Shown one piece after another: positions 43,446 through 52,641 of a stretch of DNA of 64,000 nucleotides. The notes beneath the pieces are model-generated. The model was not told the DNA's origin, made no database searches, and worked only from the letters and a program-made list of their open reading frames with translations. Source of the stretch: Paraburkholderia aspalathi (GTDB lineage Bacteria; Pseudomonadota; Gammaproteobacteria; Burkholderiales; Burkholderiaceae). The translations under genes and the position numbers were made by a program. Positions within the stretch are counted from its first letter, which is position 1, and every line of letters begins with the position of its first letter. Where the stretch lies: contig NZ_FPBH01000002.1 in assembly GCF_900116445.1 (NCBI RefSeq), forward strand, positions 124,001 to 188,000. The letters run 5' to 3'.

Positions 43446-44696
43446 TTAACCGATCAGGATCCGCGCGGCGAGCGCCAGCGCGAGAGCGGGCAGCATCACC
43501 ACCACGCCCACTTTAAAAAACTTCATGAAGCTCACTTCTTCGCCTTCACGGCGAATTGCGTTGAGCCAGAGGATCGTCGCGAGCGAACCGGTGATCGACA
43601 GGTTCGGCCCCAGATCGACGCCGATCAGGAGCGCGTCGATCACGCGCTCGGGACTATGAGCCTGCATTACGGTCGAACTGGCGATCAGGCCCGCCGGCAG
43701 GTTGTTCATCAGATTGCTGCTGATCGCGATGACGCTGCCTGCCCAGGCAGCCGTCGTGGCTTCATTGTGTTGCGTCGCATCTTGCAACAGTTGAACGAAT
43801 GTTCTGATGACCCCGGTGTGATCGAGCATTTCGACCAGCACGAACAACGCGGCGACCAGCGGCAGCACGCTCCACGATATTTCCCGGATCATCGGCAGCG
43901 GCGATTTGCGCTCCTGGATCAGCACGACCGCGGCAGTCAGCGCACCGAGTATCGCGGTGGGCAGGCCGAGCGGGACATCGAAGGCCGAAACCGTCAGCAG
44001 CACGACGGCCGTCACCGCGATACCCGCCAGCGCCACGCGCCCGCTCGACGACAACTCGAGCGGCTCGAGATCGGCTTCGCAGGTGCCGGCGAGCGCCTCG
44101 CGCTGCGTCCAGCGCAACAGCACATAGGTCGCGACGATCGACAGTAGCGAAGGCAGCGTGAAGCGCATCAGCCAGGCCCCGAGCGCGGGCGTGTGATTGC
44201 CGTACAGCACAATGTTGGCCGGATTCGAGATCGGCAGTACGAAGCTCGCGGCGTTCGCAATGAACGCGCAGATGAAGAGCAAGGGCAGCGGAGGCGTCTT
44301 CGCTTTCCTGGCGGCGGCAAAAACCGCGGGCGTGAGAACGACTGCGGTAGCGTCATTGGAAAGGAAGGCGGTGATGACCACGCCGACCAGATAGACCAGC
44401 AGAAACAGCTTTCTCGGCGAACCTTTGGCATGGTTGACTGCGAAAACGGCGACCCAGTCGAACAGACCTTCGCGGCGCCCGACTTCCGATAGCACCATCA
44501 TGCCGAACAGGAAGAGATAGACGTCCGTGCCCTTGCCGACGGCCTCGACGGCCAGATCGACGGGAAGCAGGCCCAGCGATACGAGTAATAGCGCGCCGGC
44601 GACGGCCCACACAGCCTCGGGCCATTTGAACGGACGGGTGATGACGCCGGCCGTGGCGGCTATGGCGATACCCCAAGACAGGAAGACGGAATTCAC
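43446..44696 (-). CDS. ArsB/NhaD-type ion transporter (IT superfamily)
   Basis: 416 residues from a GTG (AGGA 8 bp upstream); a TTG one codon earlier is equally in frame. About 11 hydrophobic segments. Recognisable features: FLSNDATAVVLTP in the first half and SNLMNNLPAGL in the second, the paired helical-hairpin motifs of the ArsB/NhaD/citrate-type carriers. Either arsenite/antimonite export or Na+/H+ antiport is possible. No arsR or arsC lies nearby, so arsenic specificity is unsupported. Confidence 0.8.
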   Translation of the reverse strand: MNSVFLSWGIAIAATAGVITRPFKWPEAVWAVAGALLLVSLGLLPVDLAVEAVGKGTDVYLFLFGMMVLSEVGRREGLFDWVAVFAVNHAKGSPRKLFLLVYLVGVVITAFLSNDATAVVLTPAVFAAARKAKTPPLPLLFICAFIANAASFVLPISNPANIVLYGNHTPALGAWLMRFTLPSLLSIVATYVLLRWTQREALAGTCEADLEPLELSSSGRVALAGIAVTAVVLLTVSAFDVPLGLPTAILGALTAAVVLIQERKSPLPMIREISWSVLPLVAALFVLVEMLDHTGVIRTFVQLLQDATQHNEATTAAWAGSVIAISSNLMNNLPAGLIASSTVMQAHSPERVIDALLIGVDLGPNLSITGSLATILWLNAIRREGEEVSFMKFFKVGVVVMLPALALALAARILIG

Positions 44697-44822
44697 CAAG
44701 TAGATCCTGGATTCTGATTGTGCGCGAGCGCGGAATGGGAGCGCAGCATAACCGATGAGCGGGACGCTGCAGGCGGTCGGAGCGCAAGTTGTGTACCACG
44801 CAATACCGCCATGCCTGCCTCG

Positions 44823-45839
44823 CTACCCCACCCGGTTCACCGCGGCAATGCAATCCCGCCCGTTATCCTTGGCGAGGTACAACTGCGTATCCACCAGGTT
44901 CACAAAGGCGACGGGATCATCCGACGCTGAAGGAATCACCGTTCCCGCACCGAAACTGGCGGTGACGGTCTGCCGGAATGGCGACCTCTCATGCGCGATC
45001 TCCGCGGCGGAGATGCGGTCACGGCAACGTTCGACCACCTGCCGTGCGGCCTCGGCCCCGGTATTCGGCAAGATCAGCACGAACTCTTCCCCGCCGAACC
45101 GGCCGACGAAGTCCCCCGGCCGCACCGCCTCGCTCAACACCGTGGCGATCTGCTTCAGGCACGCATCCCCTTGCACGTGTCCGTAGTAATCGTTGTACGA
45201 CTTGAAGAAATCGATATCGGCCATGACTAGCGACAGCGGCGCGCCATGCCGCTGTGCCGCGCTCCATTCCCGCTGCAGGACAGCGTCGAACTCGCGGCGA
45301 TTGCCCACGCCCGTCAAACCGTCCTTGAACGACAGCGCTTCGAGTTCCCGCTGCAACGCCGCCACTTTCTCCTCGGTCTTTTTGCGCTCGCTGATGTCGA
45401 ACATGAAACCGACCAGCGACTCCACCTCGCCGCGGCCATCGCGCACCACATGCACGACGTCGCGCAGCCACACGTATTCGCCACCGCTCGTCAACGCCCG
45501 ATAGTCCGCTTCGTGATCGGTGCCCGCCTTCGACTGCGCGACGCAGAACTCCACCACCTTGTCGCGGTCGTCCGGATGCATGCGGGCAGCCCAGTCCTGC
45601 ACGGTCTTCCAGCTCGACGGCGCCCAGCCCAGCAAGGTTTCGATCTGCGGGCCGATATACGCGAACTCCATGGTCGCCCAGTCGATCTTCCAGGGAATCG
45701 CTCTCGTCGATTCAAGCAAGGTCCGGTAGACCGCTGCGTCATGCTCCAGGTAACCTTCGACACCGCCTTCGGCCACCGCCGTGTCGTGCCGCAGGAAATC
45801 CGCGCCAAGTGCGGCGCTGTTCTTTTCAGTGCTCTTCAT
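44823..45839 (-). CDS. PAS-GGDEF diguanylate cyclase
   Basis: 338 residues, soluble. A PAS/PAC domain (about 35-160, LVGFMFDISERKKTEE at the end) is joined by a short coiled coil to a GGDEF domain. The active site is GGEEF. The inhibitory I-site RPGD lies five residues before it, so product feedback is expected, unlike the GGDEF-EAL protein beside the bcs operon. It makes c-di-GMP from GTP. Codons are clear and the ATG follows a weak ribosome site. Confidence 0.9.
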   Translation of the reverse strand: MKSTEKNSAALGADFLRHDTAVAEGGVEGYLEHDAAVYRTLLESTRAIPWKIDWATMEFAYIGPQIETLLGWAPSSWKTVQDWAARMHPDDRDKVVEFCVAQSKAGTDHEADYRALTSGGEYVWLRDVVHVVRDGRGEVESLVGFMFDISERKKTEEKVAALQRELEALSFKDGLTGVGNRREFDAVLQREWSAAQRHGAPLSLVMADIDFFKSYNDYYGHVQGDACLKQIATVLSEAVRPGDFVGRFGGEEFVLILPNTGAEAARQVVERCRDRISAAEIAHERSPFRQTVTASFGAGTVIPSASDDPVAFVNLVDTQLYLAKDNGRDCIAAVNRVG

Positions 45840-46064
45840 GGGTCGAACCTTTTATAGCGGTTGAGCCGGCAAATTAACACAATGCCGCCTCCATTCCGCC
45901 AAATCAGGCCGCCGCCCGGCTTTATTCCACCCTCATTAGCGTCACGGCTAGAACAATCTGTTCTCTTCTCCTGGTCTATTCAACTTTCATTGGCATCCCT
46001 ACTATCCGCATTCACACGCGGCATACCGCACGCGATACGCACCACGAATTGTGAGCATGAACCC

Positions 46065-46619
46065 ATGAATCCCCGTCCTTCAGACGTCAAGCATTACAGC
46101 GGCACCGCCGTCGCCCTGCACTGGCTAATCGCATTGCTGATTGTCTGCGGGTTCTGCATCGGCTGGGTCATGACCGATATCCCCGGCTTTACGCCCACCA
46201 AGCTGAAGTATTTCTCATGGCACAAGTGGATTGGCGTAACGGTCTTCGTGCTGGCCGTGGCGCGTGTGCTGTGGCGCGCCACTCACCGCGCGCCGGCGCT
46301 GGATAGCGCTACGCCCGCATGGCAGAAAGCTGCGGCCCATCTCGTGCACGGCCTGCTCTACGTGCTGATGCTGGCCATTCCGCTGTCCGGCTACTTCTAT
46401 AGCTCGGCGGCGGGCATTCAGGTGGTGTACCTCGGCATCGTGCCGCTGCCCACCTTCATCGGTCCGGACCAGACGCTCAAGGCAATCCTGCGCACGGTCC
46501 ACGTGCTGCTCAATTACACGTTGCTTGCGCTGGTTGCGATGCACGTACTCGCGGCGCTCAAGCATCAATTTGTCGACCGCGACGGATTACTCGCGCGAAT
46601 GATCCCGTTCCTCAGATGA
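46065..46619 (+). CDS. Cytochrome b561
   Basis: 184 residues from ATG (MNPRPSDVKHYS); the frame is open upstream, but that part is not family-like. Four transmembrane helices with heme-ligand histidines in TAVALHWL, KYFSWHKWIGV, KAILRTVHVLLNYTLLALVAMHVLAALKHQF. Inner-membrane di-heme electron carrier. It is followed by two YceI genes, a common association in which the cytochrome and the periplasmic lipocalin-like proteins act on isoprenoid quinone or superoxide; that role is inference. Confidence 0.9.
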   Translation: MNPRPSDVKHYSGTAVALHWLIALLIVCGFCIGWVMTDIPGFTPTKLKYFSWHKWIGVTVFVLAVARVLWRATHRAPALDSATPAWQKAAAHLVHGLLYVLMLAIPLSGYFYSSAAGIQVVYLGIVPLPTFIGPDQTLKAILRTVHVLLNYTLLALVAMHVLAALKHQFVDRDGLLARMIPFLR

Positions 46620-46724
46620 CTCACGCGACTCGCGCGTAACAGACGATTGGCTACAGCCAGTTGGCAATCTAATTCCCAACGGTGCGCAATCAGCGCGCGT
46701 GGGTTCGATAGGATGCGTACCACT

Positions 46725-47288
46725 ATGAAATCAAACTTTTATCACTCCATTCTGGCCGGCGTTGCCGCCCTCTCACTCTTCGGCGCAAGCCTCGCGCACG
46801 CCGATGTCGACGTCAGCAAAAGCACCGTCGTCGCCACGACGAAGCAGATGAACGTGCCGGTGGACGGCAAATTCAAGAAATTCTCGGCGCAGCTGAATTT
46901 CGATCCGGCCAAGCCGACCGCCGGCAACGCCAACGTGTCGATCGACACCGGCAGCTACGACCTCGGCGCGGACGACTACAACAAGCAGGCCCAGGGCAAG
47001 GAATGGTTCGATAGCGCGACCTATCCGGCCGCGACGTTCGTCTCGAGCGCAATCGCGCCGGCCGGCGGCAATCAGTACAAGATCACCGGCAAGCTCACCA
47101 TCAAGGGCAAATCGCAGACTGTCGTGGTGCCGGTCACCATCGCGAGCCAGGGCAACACGCAGACCTTCGACGGCTCACTGCCGATCAAGCGTTCGCAGTT
47201 CGATGTCGGGACGGGCGAATGGAAAGACACGTCGGTGGTCGCCGACGAAGTCGTCATCAAATTTCACATCGTTGCTTCGAAGAAGTAA
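46725..47288 (+). CDS. YceI family periplasmic protein (first copy)
   Basis: 187 residues from ATG 46725 (AGGA 11 bp upstream); ATG 46713 is an alternative. Signal peptide ends SLAHA. The YceI lipocalin-like barrel is recognised by FSAQLNFDPAKPTAGNANVSIDT, the KEWFDSATYPAATFVSS motif and LTIKGKSQTVVVPV. These proteins bind long isoprenoid or fatty-acid ligands. It is 105 bp after cytochrome b561 and 48 bp before a second YceI gene. Confidence 0.9.
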   Translation: MKSNFYHSILAGVAALSLFGASLAHADVDVSKSTVVATTKQMNVPVDGKFKKFSAQLNFDPAKPTAGNANVSIDTGSYDLGADDYNKQAQGKEWFDSATYPAATFVSSAIAPAGGNQYKITGKLTIKGKSQTVVVPVTIASQGNTQTFDGSLPIKRSQFDVGTGEWKDTSVVADEVVIKFHIVASKK

Positions 47289-47336
47289 CGGAACACACCT
47301 AAGCGTCACAGCACTTTCTGAAACCTGGAGAATCAC

Positions 47337-47915
47337 TTGAAGAAACAACTTTTGCTCGCCGCAGGCGCGCTGGCCGCAGCCATGTCGTTCAATGTCATGG
47401 CCGCCGACACGTATCAACTCGACCCGACGCACACCTACCCGAGCTTCGAGACCGACCACTTCGGCGGCCTGTCGATCTGGCGCGGCAAGTTCAAGAAGAG
47501 CAGCGGCACCGTGGTGCTGGATCGCGCGGCGAAAACCGGCACGGTCGACGTGACGATCGACATGAGCTCGGTAGATATCGGTAACGACAAGCTCGACGCT
47601 GAACTGGTCACGGACAAGTTCTTCGACGCAGCCAAGTACCCGACGGCGACGTACAAGGGCACGCAGATCCGCTTCGACGGCGACAAGCCCGTGGAGGTGA
47701 TCGGCACGCTGACCATGCACGGCATCACCAAGCCGGTCAACCTGAAGATCGAATCGTTCAAGTGCTTCATCAACCCGATGCTCAAGCGCGAAGTGTGCGG
47801 CACCGAATCGACCGCGACGTTCAACCGCGACGACTTCGGCGTCGACTTCGGCAAGACCTATGGCTTCAAGATGCAGACCACGCTGCATATTCAAGCTGAA
47901 GGCATCAAGCAGTAA
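47337..47915 (+). CDS. YceI family periplasmic protein (second copy)
   Basis: 192 residues, TTG start with GGAG 6 bp upstream. Signal [22 protein letters not shown]. YceI barrel: [37 protein letters not shown] and [17 protein letters not shown]. It is closer to the canonical YceI (LDPxHT motif) than the first copy and has two cysteines (FKCF and EVCG) that may pair. Last gene of the cytochrome b561 operon, followed by a strong hairpin. Confidence 0.92.
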   Translation: MKKQLLLAAGALAAAMSFNVMAADTYQLDPTHTYPSFETDHFGGLSIWRGKFKKSSGTVVLDRAAKTGTVDVTIDMSSVDIGNDKLDAELVTDKFFDAAKYPTATYKGTQIRFDGDKPVEVIGTLTMHGITKPVNLKIESFKCFINPMLKREVCGTESTATFNRDDFGVDFGKTYGFKMQTTLHIQAEGIKQ

Positions 47916-47936
47916 TCGCTACTCCCCTGTAGCTTG

Positions 47937-47968
47937 CGGCAGGCGGTGGAGCAACTCCCCGCCTGCCG
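47937..47968 (+). terminator. Strong hairpin after the YceI operon
   Basis: CGGCAGGCGG pairs with CCGCCTGCCG (10 bp), and an inner GGAG/CTCC stem closes a CAA loop. It follows the stop by 21 nt. No T-run comes after it, so it may protect the 3' end or act with Rho. Confidence 0.7.
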
Positions 47969-48263
47969 ATTCGAAAATCACGACATCACGACGTCACGAC
48001 ATCACCGTCATGCTGACTGTCGATTCATCTGAACAATTCGCACACCCCACCGAATAGACCTTAAAAACAGGACTCGTCTGATCAATAGGCCGAGTTTAAT
48101 CACCTGTTTGGCAAGCGTTACACGTCATATCTTCCGGTTTCTCCGCGCGCAAAAACTTGAGCGCGAAGAGTCGCCATAACTGCCCGCTTTTCTTCGATTT
48201 GAACCGCAAGGTTAAACCGTAAAGTCGCCAGCACGGGAATGACTCTTTACTGGAGACGGCGCG
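47969..48263. other. Intergenic region before outer-membrane protein gene
   Basis: Holds a short tandem repeat (47980-48003, units of ACGACATC type). No promoter pair is convincing. Confidence 0.4.
47980..48003 (+). repeat. Three tandem 8-bp repeats
   Basis: ACGACATC, ACGACGTC, ACGACATC in direct succession, just after the hairpin of the YceI operon. Confidence 0.85.
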
Positions 48264-48917
48264 GTGAATCAGGTGAAAAATGCGGCTCTGGTCGCGGCAG
48301 TGGCGATGGCGGTCGCAGGATCGGTACAAGCACAGGAAGTCTATGTGCACGGCGGCACACTCGGCGCAGGTGTCGGCGCGGCACTGCCGTTGACCTCGTG
48401 GGCCGGCGTGCATGCGGAATTCGAAGGACTCGGCTTCTCGCATTCGTTCAACGTCAGCGGTAACGATTACGACGGCCATCTCAAACTGCTGCAAGGCGGC
48501 TTGTATCTCGACCTGTTTCCGTTTTCGTCCAGCGGTTTTCGCCTGACGGCCGGCGCCCTGATCAACGACGACGAACTGACGGGTCAGGCGGTGCCGAACG
48601 CGCAAGGCAACTACAAGATCGGCGATGAATTCGTGCCGGCCGTAGGCCCCGCGCCATCGACCACCATCACACTGCCGCGCGTGATGCCCTATCTCGGCAT
48701 CGGCTACGGCCACAAGCCGGTTTCGAAGGGTTTCGGCCTCACGTTCGATCTCGGCGTGGCCTACGGCCGCCCCCGCACGACGTACAACGTGCCGGCGATC
48801 TACTCGCAACTCACAAGCCAGGCGAACATCGACCAGGAAGAACAGAACATCAGCAACAAAGTCGAGCGCTACAAGGTGTATCCGGTGGTACAGATCGGTG
48901 TGAGCTACCGGTTCTGA
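48264..48917 (+). CDS. Outer-membrane beta-barrel protein, unknown
   Basis: 217 residues, GTG start with GGAG upstream. Signal peptide ends AGSVQAQ. The mature part alternates hydrophobic and polar residues in strand-like segments and ends in YRF, the C-terminal phenylalanine of Omp85-inserted barrels. The size suits an eight-stranded barrel (OmpW/OmpA-like), but I cannot assign a family. Single gene, closed by a good terminator. Confidence 0.7.
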   Translation: MNQVKNAALVAAVAMAVAGSVQAQEVYVHGGTLGAGVGAALPLTSWAGVHAEFEGLGFSHSFNVSGNDYDGHLKLLQGGLYLDLFPFSSSGFRLTAGALINDDELTGQAVPNAQGNYKIGDEFVPAVGPAPSTTITLPRVMPYLGIGYGHKPVSKGFGLTFDLGVAYGRPRTTYNVPAIYSQLTSQANIDQEEQNISNKVERYKVYPVVQIGVSYRF

Positions 48918-48947
48918 GCAAACACCTTTTCTGATTCATCTTCGAGG

Positions 48948-48978
48948 AGCCTTTAGCCCTTTGGGTTAAAGGCTTTTT
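48948..48978 (+). terminator. Rho-independent terminator
   Basis: AGCCTTTA/TAAAGGCT stem, extended by a G-T pair and CCC/GGG around a TTT loop, followed by a T-run, 31 bp after the outer-membrane protein stop. Confidence 0.9.
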
Positions 48979-49025
48979 CTCGTTGCTGGTGCGACACGAT
49001 CCTCATATTCGACGCTCAAACAGGC

Positions 49026-49054
49026 TCGCCGCGCAGGCGACCTCTTGTTATAAT
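49026..49054 (+). promoter_or_regulatory. Candidate promoter of the DeoR-type gene
   Basis: A perfect TATAAT at 49049-49054, with a weak -35 (TCGCCG, three of six) 17 bp upstream, about 70 bp before the gene. Confidence 0.45.
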
Positions 49055-49123
49055 CCTCTCATCAACGCGAACAAAACATAACGCGCCTCTACACTGCGCC
49101 CCACACTGCGCGACAGGACTTCC

Positions 49124-49849
49124 ATGCTGAAACCCGACCGCCTCCGCGCCCTCGCCGATGCGCTGGCCAAGCAGAACGTGATGCGCCTGCGCGACGCCGC
49201 CAGCCTGCTGGACGTATCGGAGATGACTGTCCGGCGCGATATCGCAGGCAGTCCGGAACGATTCACGTATCTCGGCGGCTACATCGTCAGCGCGACCGAC
49301 GTACCCAACAACGCCGGCTATTCACTCGAAGAAGAGAAGGATCATTTCGCGCAGGCCAAGGCGGAAGCCTCCGCGCTTGCGGCGAAACTTGTCGTCGACC
49401 ACGAAACGATCTTCATCGATTGCGGCACGACGCTCACCACGCTTGCGCGCCTGATTCCGCTCGAACGTCACGTCACCGTGGTCTGTTATTCGCTGAATGT
49501 GGCGGAGATTTTGCGGCGCAAGCCGAATGTGCGGATGATTCTGCTGGGCGGCGTCTACGTGCCCTCGTCAGATTCGTTTGCGGGCGAAGAGAGTCTGGAG
49601 ATGCTGCGGCGCATGGGCATCAACAAGGCGTTCATTTCCGCGGGCGGTGTGGACAACGCGCGCGGCGTGACGTGCTGGAACTTTCACGAAGTCGCGCTCA
49701 AGCAAGCGGCCATGGCAAGCGCCGTCGAACGGCATCTGGTCGTGGACCAGAGCAAGTTCGGCGTCGTCAAGGCGGTGCGCTTCTCGCAAATCGACGACTT
49801 CGATTCCATCATCACCGAGAAAGGTCAGGAGCACCGCAAGCGCAAATGA
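49124..49849 (+). CDS. DeoR-family transcriptional regulator
   Basis: 241 residues. N-terminal helix-turn-helix (MRLRDAASLLDVSEMTVRRDI, residues about 20-42) and the DeoR sugar-phosphate sensor domain with DCGTTLTTLARLI. It converges on the last gene of the deoC-led operon and is the only regulator in the locus, so control of that operon by a sugar phosphate such as deoxyribose-5-phosphate is the natural inference. Ends KGQEHRKRK. Confidence 0.85.
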   Translation: MLKPDRLRALADALAKQNVMRLRDAASLLDVSEMTVRRDIAGSPERFTYLGGYIVSATDVPNNAGYSLEEEKDHFAQAKAEASALAAKLVVDHETIFIDCGTTLTTLARLIPLERHVTVVCYSLNVAEILRRKPNVRMILLGGVYVPSSDSFAGEESLEMLRRMGINKAFISAGGVDNARGVTCWNFHEVALKQAAMASAVERHLVVDQSKFGVVKAVRFSQIDDFDSIITEKGQEHRKRK

Positions 49850-49913
49850 ATGCGCTAGCCGCGCACTTGTCACGCGGTTGCGCTGTCAGGCAGCCGGCGT
49901 GACCGGCCTTCAG

Positions 49914-50975
49914 TTATCCGTTTTTACGCTGCAATGCGAACAGCGTCCCGGCGATCAGAATGAACGCGCCGATGATCACCTTCTGCCAGGTGCTCGGCAC
50001 GCCAACCAGAATCAGCACACTGTTGATCAACGTGACCAGCACCACACCGAGCAACGTGCCGGCCACCGTACCCGTCCCCCCTGTAATGCGCGCGCCGCCT
50101 AGAATCACTGCGGCGATCACATCGAGTTCCGAACCCACCAGATCGAACGGATTCGCGAGCCGGTTGTTCGATACATGCAGAATGCCCGCTATGCCGGCGA
50201 GCATGCCGGTATAGCCGAACACGAAGAGATGGATCGCGCGCAGGTTATAGCCGAGCCGCTCGGCAATCGCGAGGCTGCCGCCCATTGCATAGACGCCGCG
50301 CCCCATCATCGTCCGGTTCAACAGCCACCACGTGACGCCGGCGGCCGCCACCAGCGCCAGCACCGAAACAGGCAACACCGCGCGCAGGCCTTCGTTGGTG
50401 TGATAGAAAAACAGCGGAATCCGGCCGAAGTGATCCATGCTGTGCGGAATGTTCATGAAGAACGTCGTGCCGATAAACGTCAGCAGCAGGCCGCGATACA
50501 GATACTGCGTGCCGATCGTGACGATCAGCGAAGGCGCTTTCAAACGATGCACCAGCAGGCCGTTGATCAGACCGAGCAGCACGCCGCCCAGCGCGCCGGT
50601 GATCAGGATCAGCGCGAACGGCGCGTCCGGCCACCAGGCAAACACAGCCTTGGTGATGCCGTACATTGTCAGCGCGGCGATTGCCGTGAACGAGACGTCG
50701 ATGCCGCCTGACGCCAGCACGACAAGCGTGCCCAGCGCAAAAAGCGACATCGTGGTGGCCGAATGCAGCAGATCAAATAGCGTCGCCAGTTGAAAGAAGC
50801 GTGGATTGATCGCGCCGACAATCAGGCACGTCGCCGCGATCAACGCGACCGTGAACCATTCGGGGTTGCGCGAAAGCCTGGCCCGCAAAGTGGGCGGCTT
50901 GACCTCGGGTGCGACTTCGACAACGGTCGGGGTGGTCATGGTCTCGTTCATGCGCGAAGGGATCCGCGAGTTCAT
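49914..50975 (-). CDS. Sugar ABC transporter permease (first)
   Basis: 353 residues with about ten hydrophobic segments of the RbsC/LsrC/AraH-type permease family (ASGGIDVSFTAIAAL, VILGGARITGGTGTVAGTLLG). Starts 15 bp after the ATPase stop; an internal ATG (MNETMTT) is an alternative start. Last gene of the minus-strand operon. It pairs with the second permease encoded upstream. Confidence 0.92.
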   Translation of the reverse strand: MNSRIPSRMNETMTTPTVVEVAPEVKPPTLRARLSRNPEWFTVALIAATCLIVGAINPRFFQLATLFDLLHSATTMSLFALGTLVVLASGGIDVSFTAIAALTMYGITKAVFAWWPDAPFALILITGALGGVLLGLINGLLVHRLKAPSLIVTIGTQYLYRGLLLTFIGTTFFMNIPHSMDHFGRIPLFFYHTNEGLRAVLPVSVLALVAAAGVTWWLLNRTMMGRGVYAMGGSLAIAERLGYNLRAIHLFVFGYTGMLAGIAGILHVSNNRLANPFDLVGSELDVIAAVILGGARITGGTGTVAGTLLGVVLVTLINSVLILVGVPSTWQKVIIGAFILIAGTLFALQRKNG

Positions 50976-50990
50976 GGGTATCGGCGTCCT

Positions 50991-52547
50991 TTATGCGGCT
51001 TCCGAAAGCAGCGCGTGATACAGGTCAGCTTCGCTCAGCGTATCGGCCTGATATTCGCTGGCCACACGCCCCTTCTTCATCATCAGGATGCGATCGCAGT
51101 TCTGCAGCAGCTCGGGCAGATCGTCGCTGATCAGAATAATGCCGATGCCACGTTTCGACAGGCGCTGCATGATGCGATAAATGATGTCTTTCGAGCCGAC
51201 GTCGACGCCGACCGTCGGTCCATGCAGAATCAGCACGCGCGGATCGATGGCGAGCCAGCGGCCGATCAGCACGCGCTGCTGATTGCCGCCCGAAAGCGAC
51301 TGCACGGGTTTGTCCACGCCGGGCGTCGCGATCTGCAAATCGTTCACCGTCTGTTCCGCGAGCGCCTGCGCGCGTGTGCGATCGATCTGGCCGAAGCGGT
51401 CCCGCAGGCTGGAGATCATCGCGGTAATCACATTGTCGCGAATCGACTTGTCGAGAAACAGCCCTTCGTTCAGGCGGTCTTCGGGCACATAGCCAATACG
51501 ATGATGTTTCGCGTCCGAGGGCGTGCGCAATGCAATCGCCTTGCCGTCGAGCAACACCTGTCCCGATTGCGCCGCCGCAACGCCCGCGAGTGCGCGCGCG
51601 AGTTCGTTGCGCCCCGAATCGAGCAAACCGGTGACGCCGAGTATCTCGCCTCGATGCAGCTGGAACGACACGTCGTTGAACTGCCCCGTACGCGTGAAGC
51701 CGCGCACGTCGAGTACGACATCTTGCCCCAACGTGCCTTCACGATAGCGCTCATTCGTCAGATGGCGTCCTGTCATCAGTTCGCTAATCTGCGCTTTGGT
51801 AAATTGCGCGATCGGTCCTTGCGCCATCTTCTGGCCGTCACGCAACACAATGACTTCGCCACCGATCGCATAACACTCGTCGAGCTTGTGGCTCACGAAC
51901 AGCACCGTCACGCCCTGCGAGCGCAAGTTAGCGAGCACAGCGATCAGATTGTTGACTTCTTTCTGCGTGAGCGACGTGGTGGGCTCGTCCATGATGACGA
52001 ACTTGGCCTCGCTGGCAATTGCGCGAGCAATCGCGACAAGTTGACGCGTGGCGAGCGGCAATTGCTCGATGAGGGTCGCCTGAAACTCGGCGTCGCCGGG
52101 CAAGCCGACCGATTCCAGCGCGCGCGCCGCCGTGCGCGCGAGCGCGCGCCGATCGAACGTCCGCGCAAGCCGGCCTTCGTGCGTGGCCAGCTCGGCGGTA
52201 AGCGCGACATTTTCCGCCACGTTCATGTTGGGCAGCAGCGAGAGATCCTGATAGACGGTTTCGATTCCTGCCGCCAGCGATTCCAGTGCGGACAGCCGTG
52301 CATGCCGAACGCCTTCGATCACGAGTTCGCCTTCGTCGGGCGGCTGCGCGCCGGAGATGATCTTGATTAGCGTGCTCTTGCCGCAGCCGTTCTCGCCGAG
52401 CAGGTGATAGATCTGACCACGCTCGAACGACAGGCTCACCCCGCGCAATGCATGTACGCCGGTGAAACGCTTGTGCACGCCGACCACCTGCAGAAACGGC
52501 TGCGAGGTATCGGACTGCGGCTGCGAAGACGATACGTCCTGATTCAT
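50991..52547 (-). CDS. Sugar ABC transporter ATPase (two nucleotide-binding domains)
   Basis: 518 residues from ATG 52547; an upstream open extension crosses the hairpin region and is unlikely. NBD1: GENGCGKST, with the signature degenerate (LPLATRQL), DEPTTSLT. NBD2: P-loop region GLLDSGRNE without the usual GKS/T, signature LSGGNQQ. This arrangement is typical for RbsA/LsrA-type monosaccharide transporters, where one site is inactive. It powers import with the two permeases and the binding protein. Confidence 0.93.
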   Translation of the reverse strand: MNQDVSSSQPQSDTSQPFLQVVGVHKRFTGVHALRGVSLSFERGQIYHLLGENGCGKSTLIKIISGAQPPDEGELVIEGVRHARLSALESLAAGIETVYQDLSLLPNMNVAENVALTAELATHEGRLARTFDRRALARTAARALESVGLPGDAEFQATLIEQLPLATRQLVAIARAIASEAKFVIMDEPTTSLTQKEVNNLIAVLANLRSQGVTVLFVSHKLDECYAIGGEVIVLRDGQKMAQGPIAQFTKAQISELMTGRHLTNERYREGTLGQDVVLDVRGFTRTGQFNDVSFQLHRGEILGVTGLLDSGRNELARALAGVAAAQSGQVLLDGKAIALRTPSDAKHHRIGYVPEDRLNEGLFLDKSIRDNVITAMISSLRDRFGQIDRTRAQALAEQTVNDLQIATPGVDKPVQSLSGGNQQRVLIGRWLAIDPRVLILHGPTVGVDVGSKDIIYRIMQRLSKRGIGIILISDDLPELLQNCDRILMMKKGRVASEYQADTLSEADLYHALLSEAA

Positions 52548-52598
52548 GATGGTGAGTCGCAAGTTAAGGCATGTCCACACGGGCACGCCTTGAAGGAA

Positions 52599-52614
52599 GT
52601 CCCCCGAGGGGGAC
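52599..52614. repeat. GTCCCCC/GGGGGAC palindrome between binding-protein and ATPase genes
   Basis: Two perfect 7-bp arms separated by GA in the 94-bp gap between the binding-protein stop and the ATPase start. Likely an mRNA hairpin that sets unequal expression of the two. A near-copy lies at 61282-61296. Confidence 0.75.
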
Positions 52615-52641
52615 GCCGTGACACATGAAGCAAAAAACCAA

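Noticed and set aside
43446..44696. Arsenic-resistance operon
   Set aside because: The transporter is ArsB-like, but no arsR, arsC or arsH is nearby, so the specific claim is not supported.
47980..48003. Short direct repeats as a CRISPR array
   Set aside because: Units are 8 bp without spacers.
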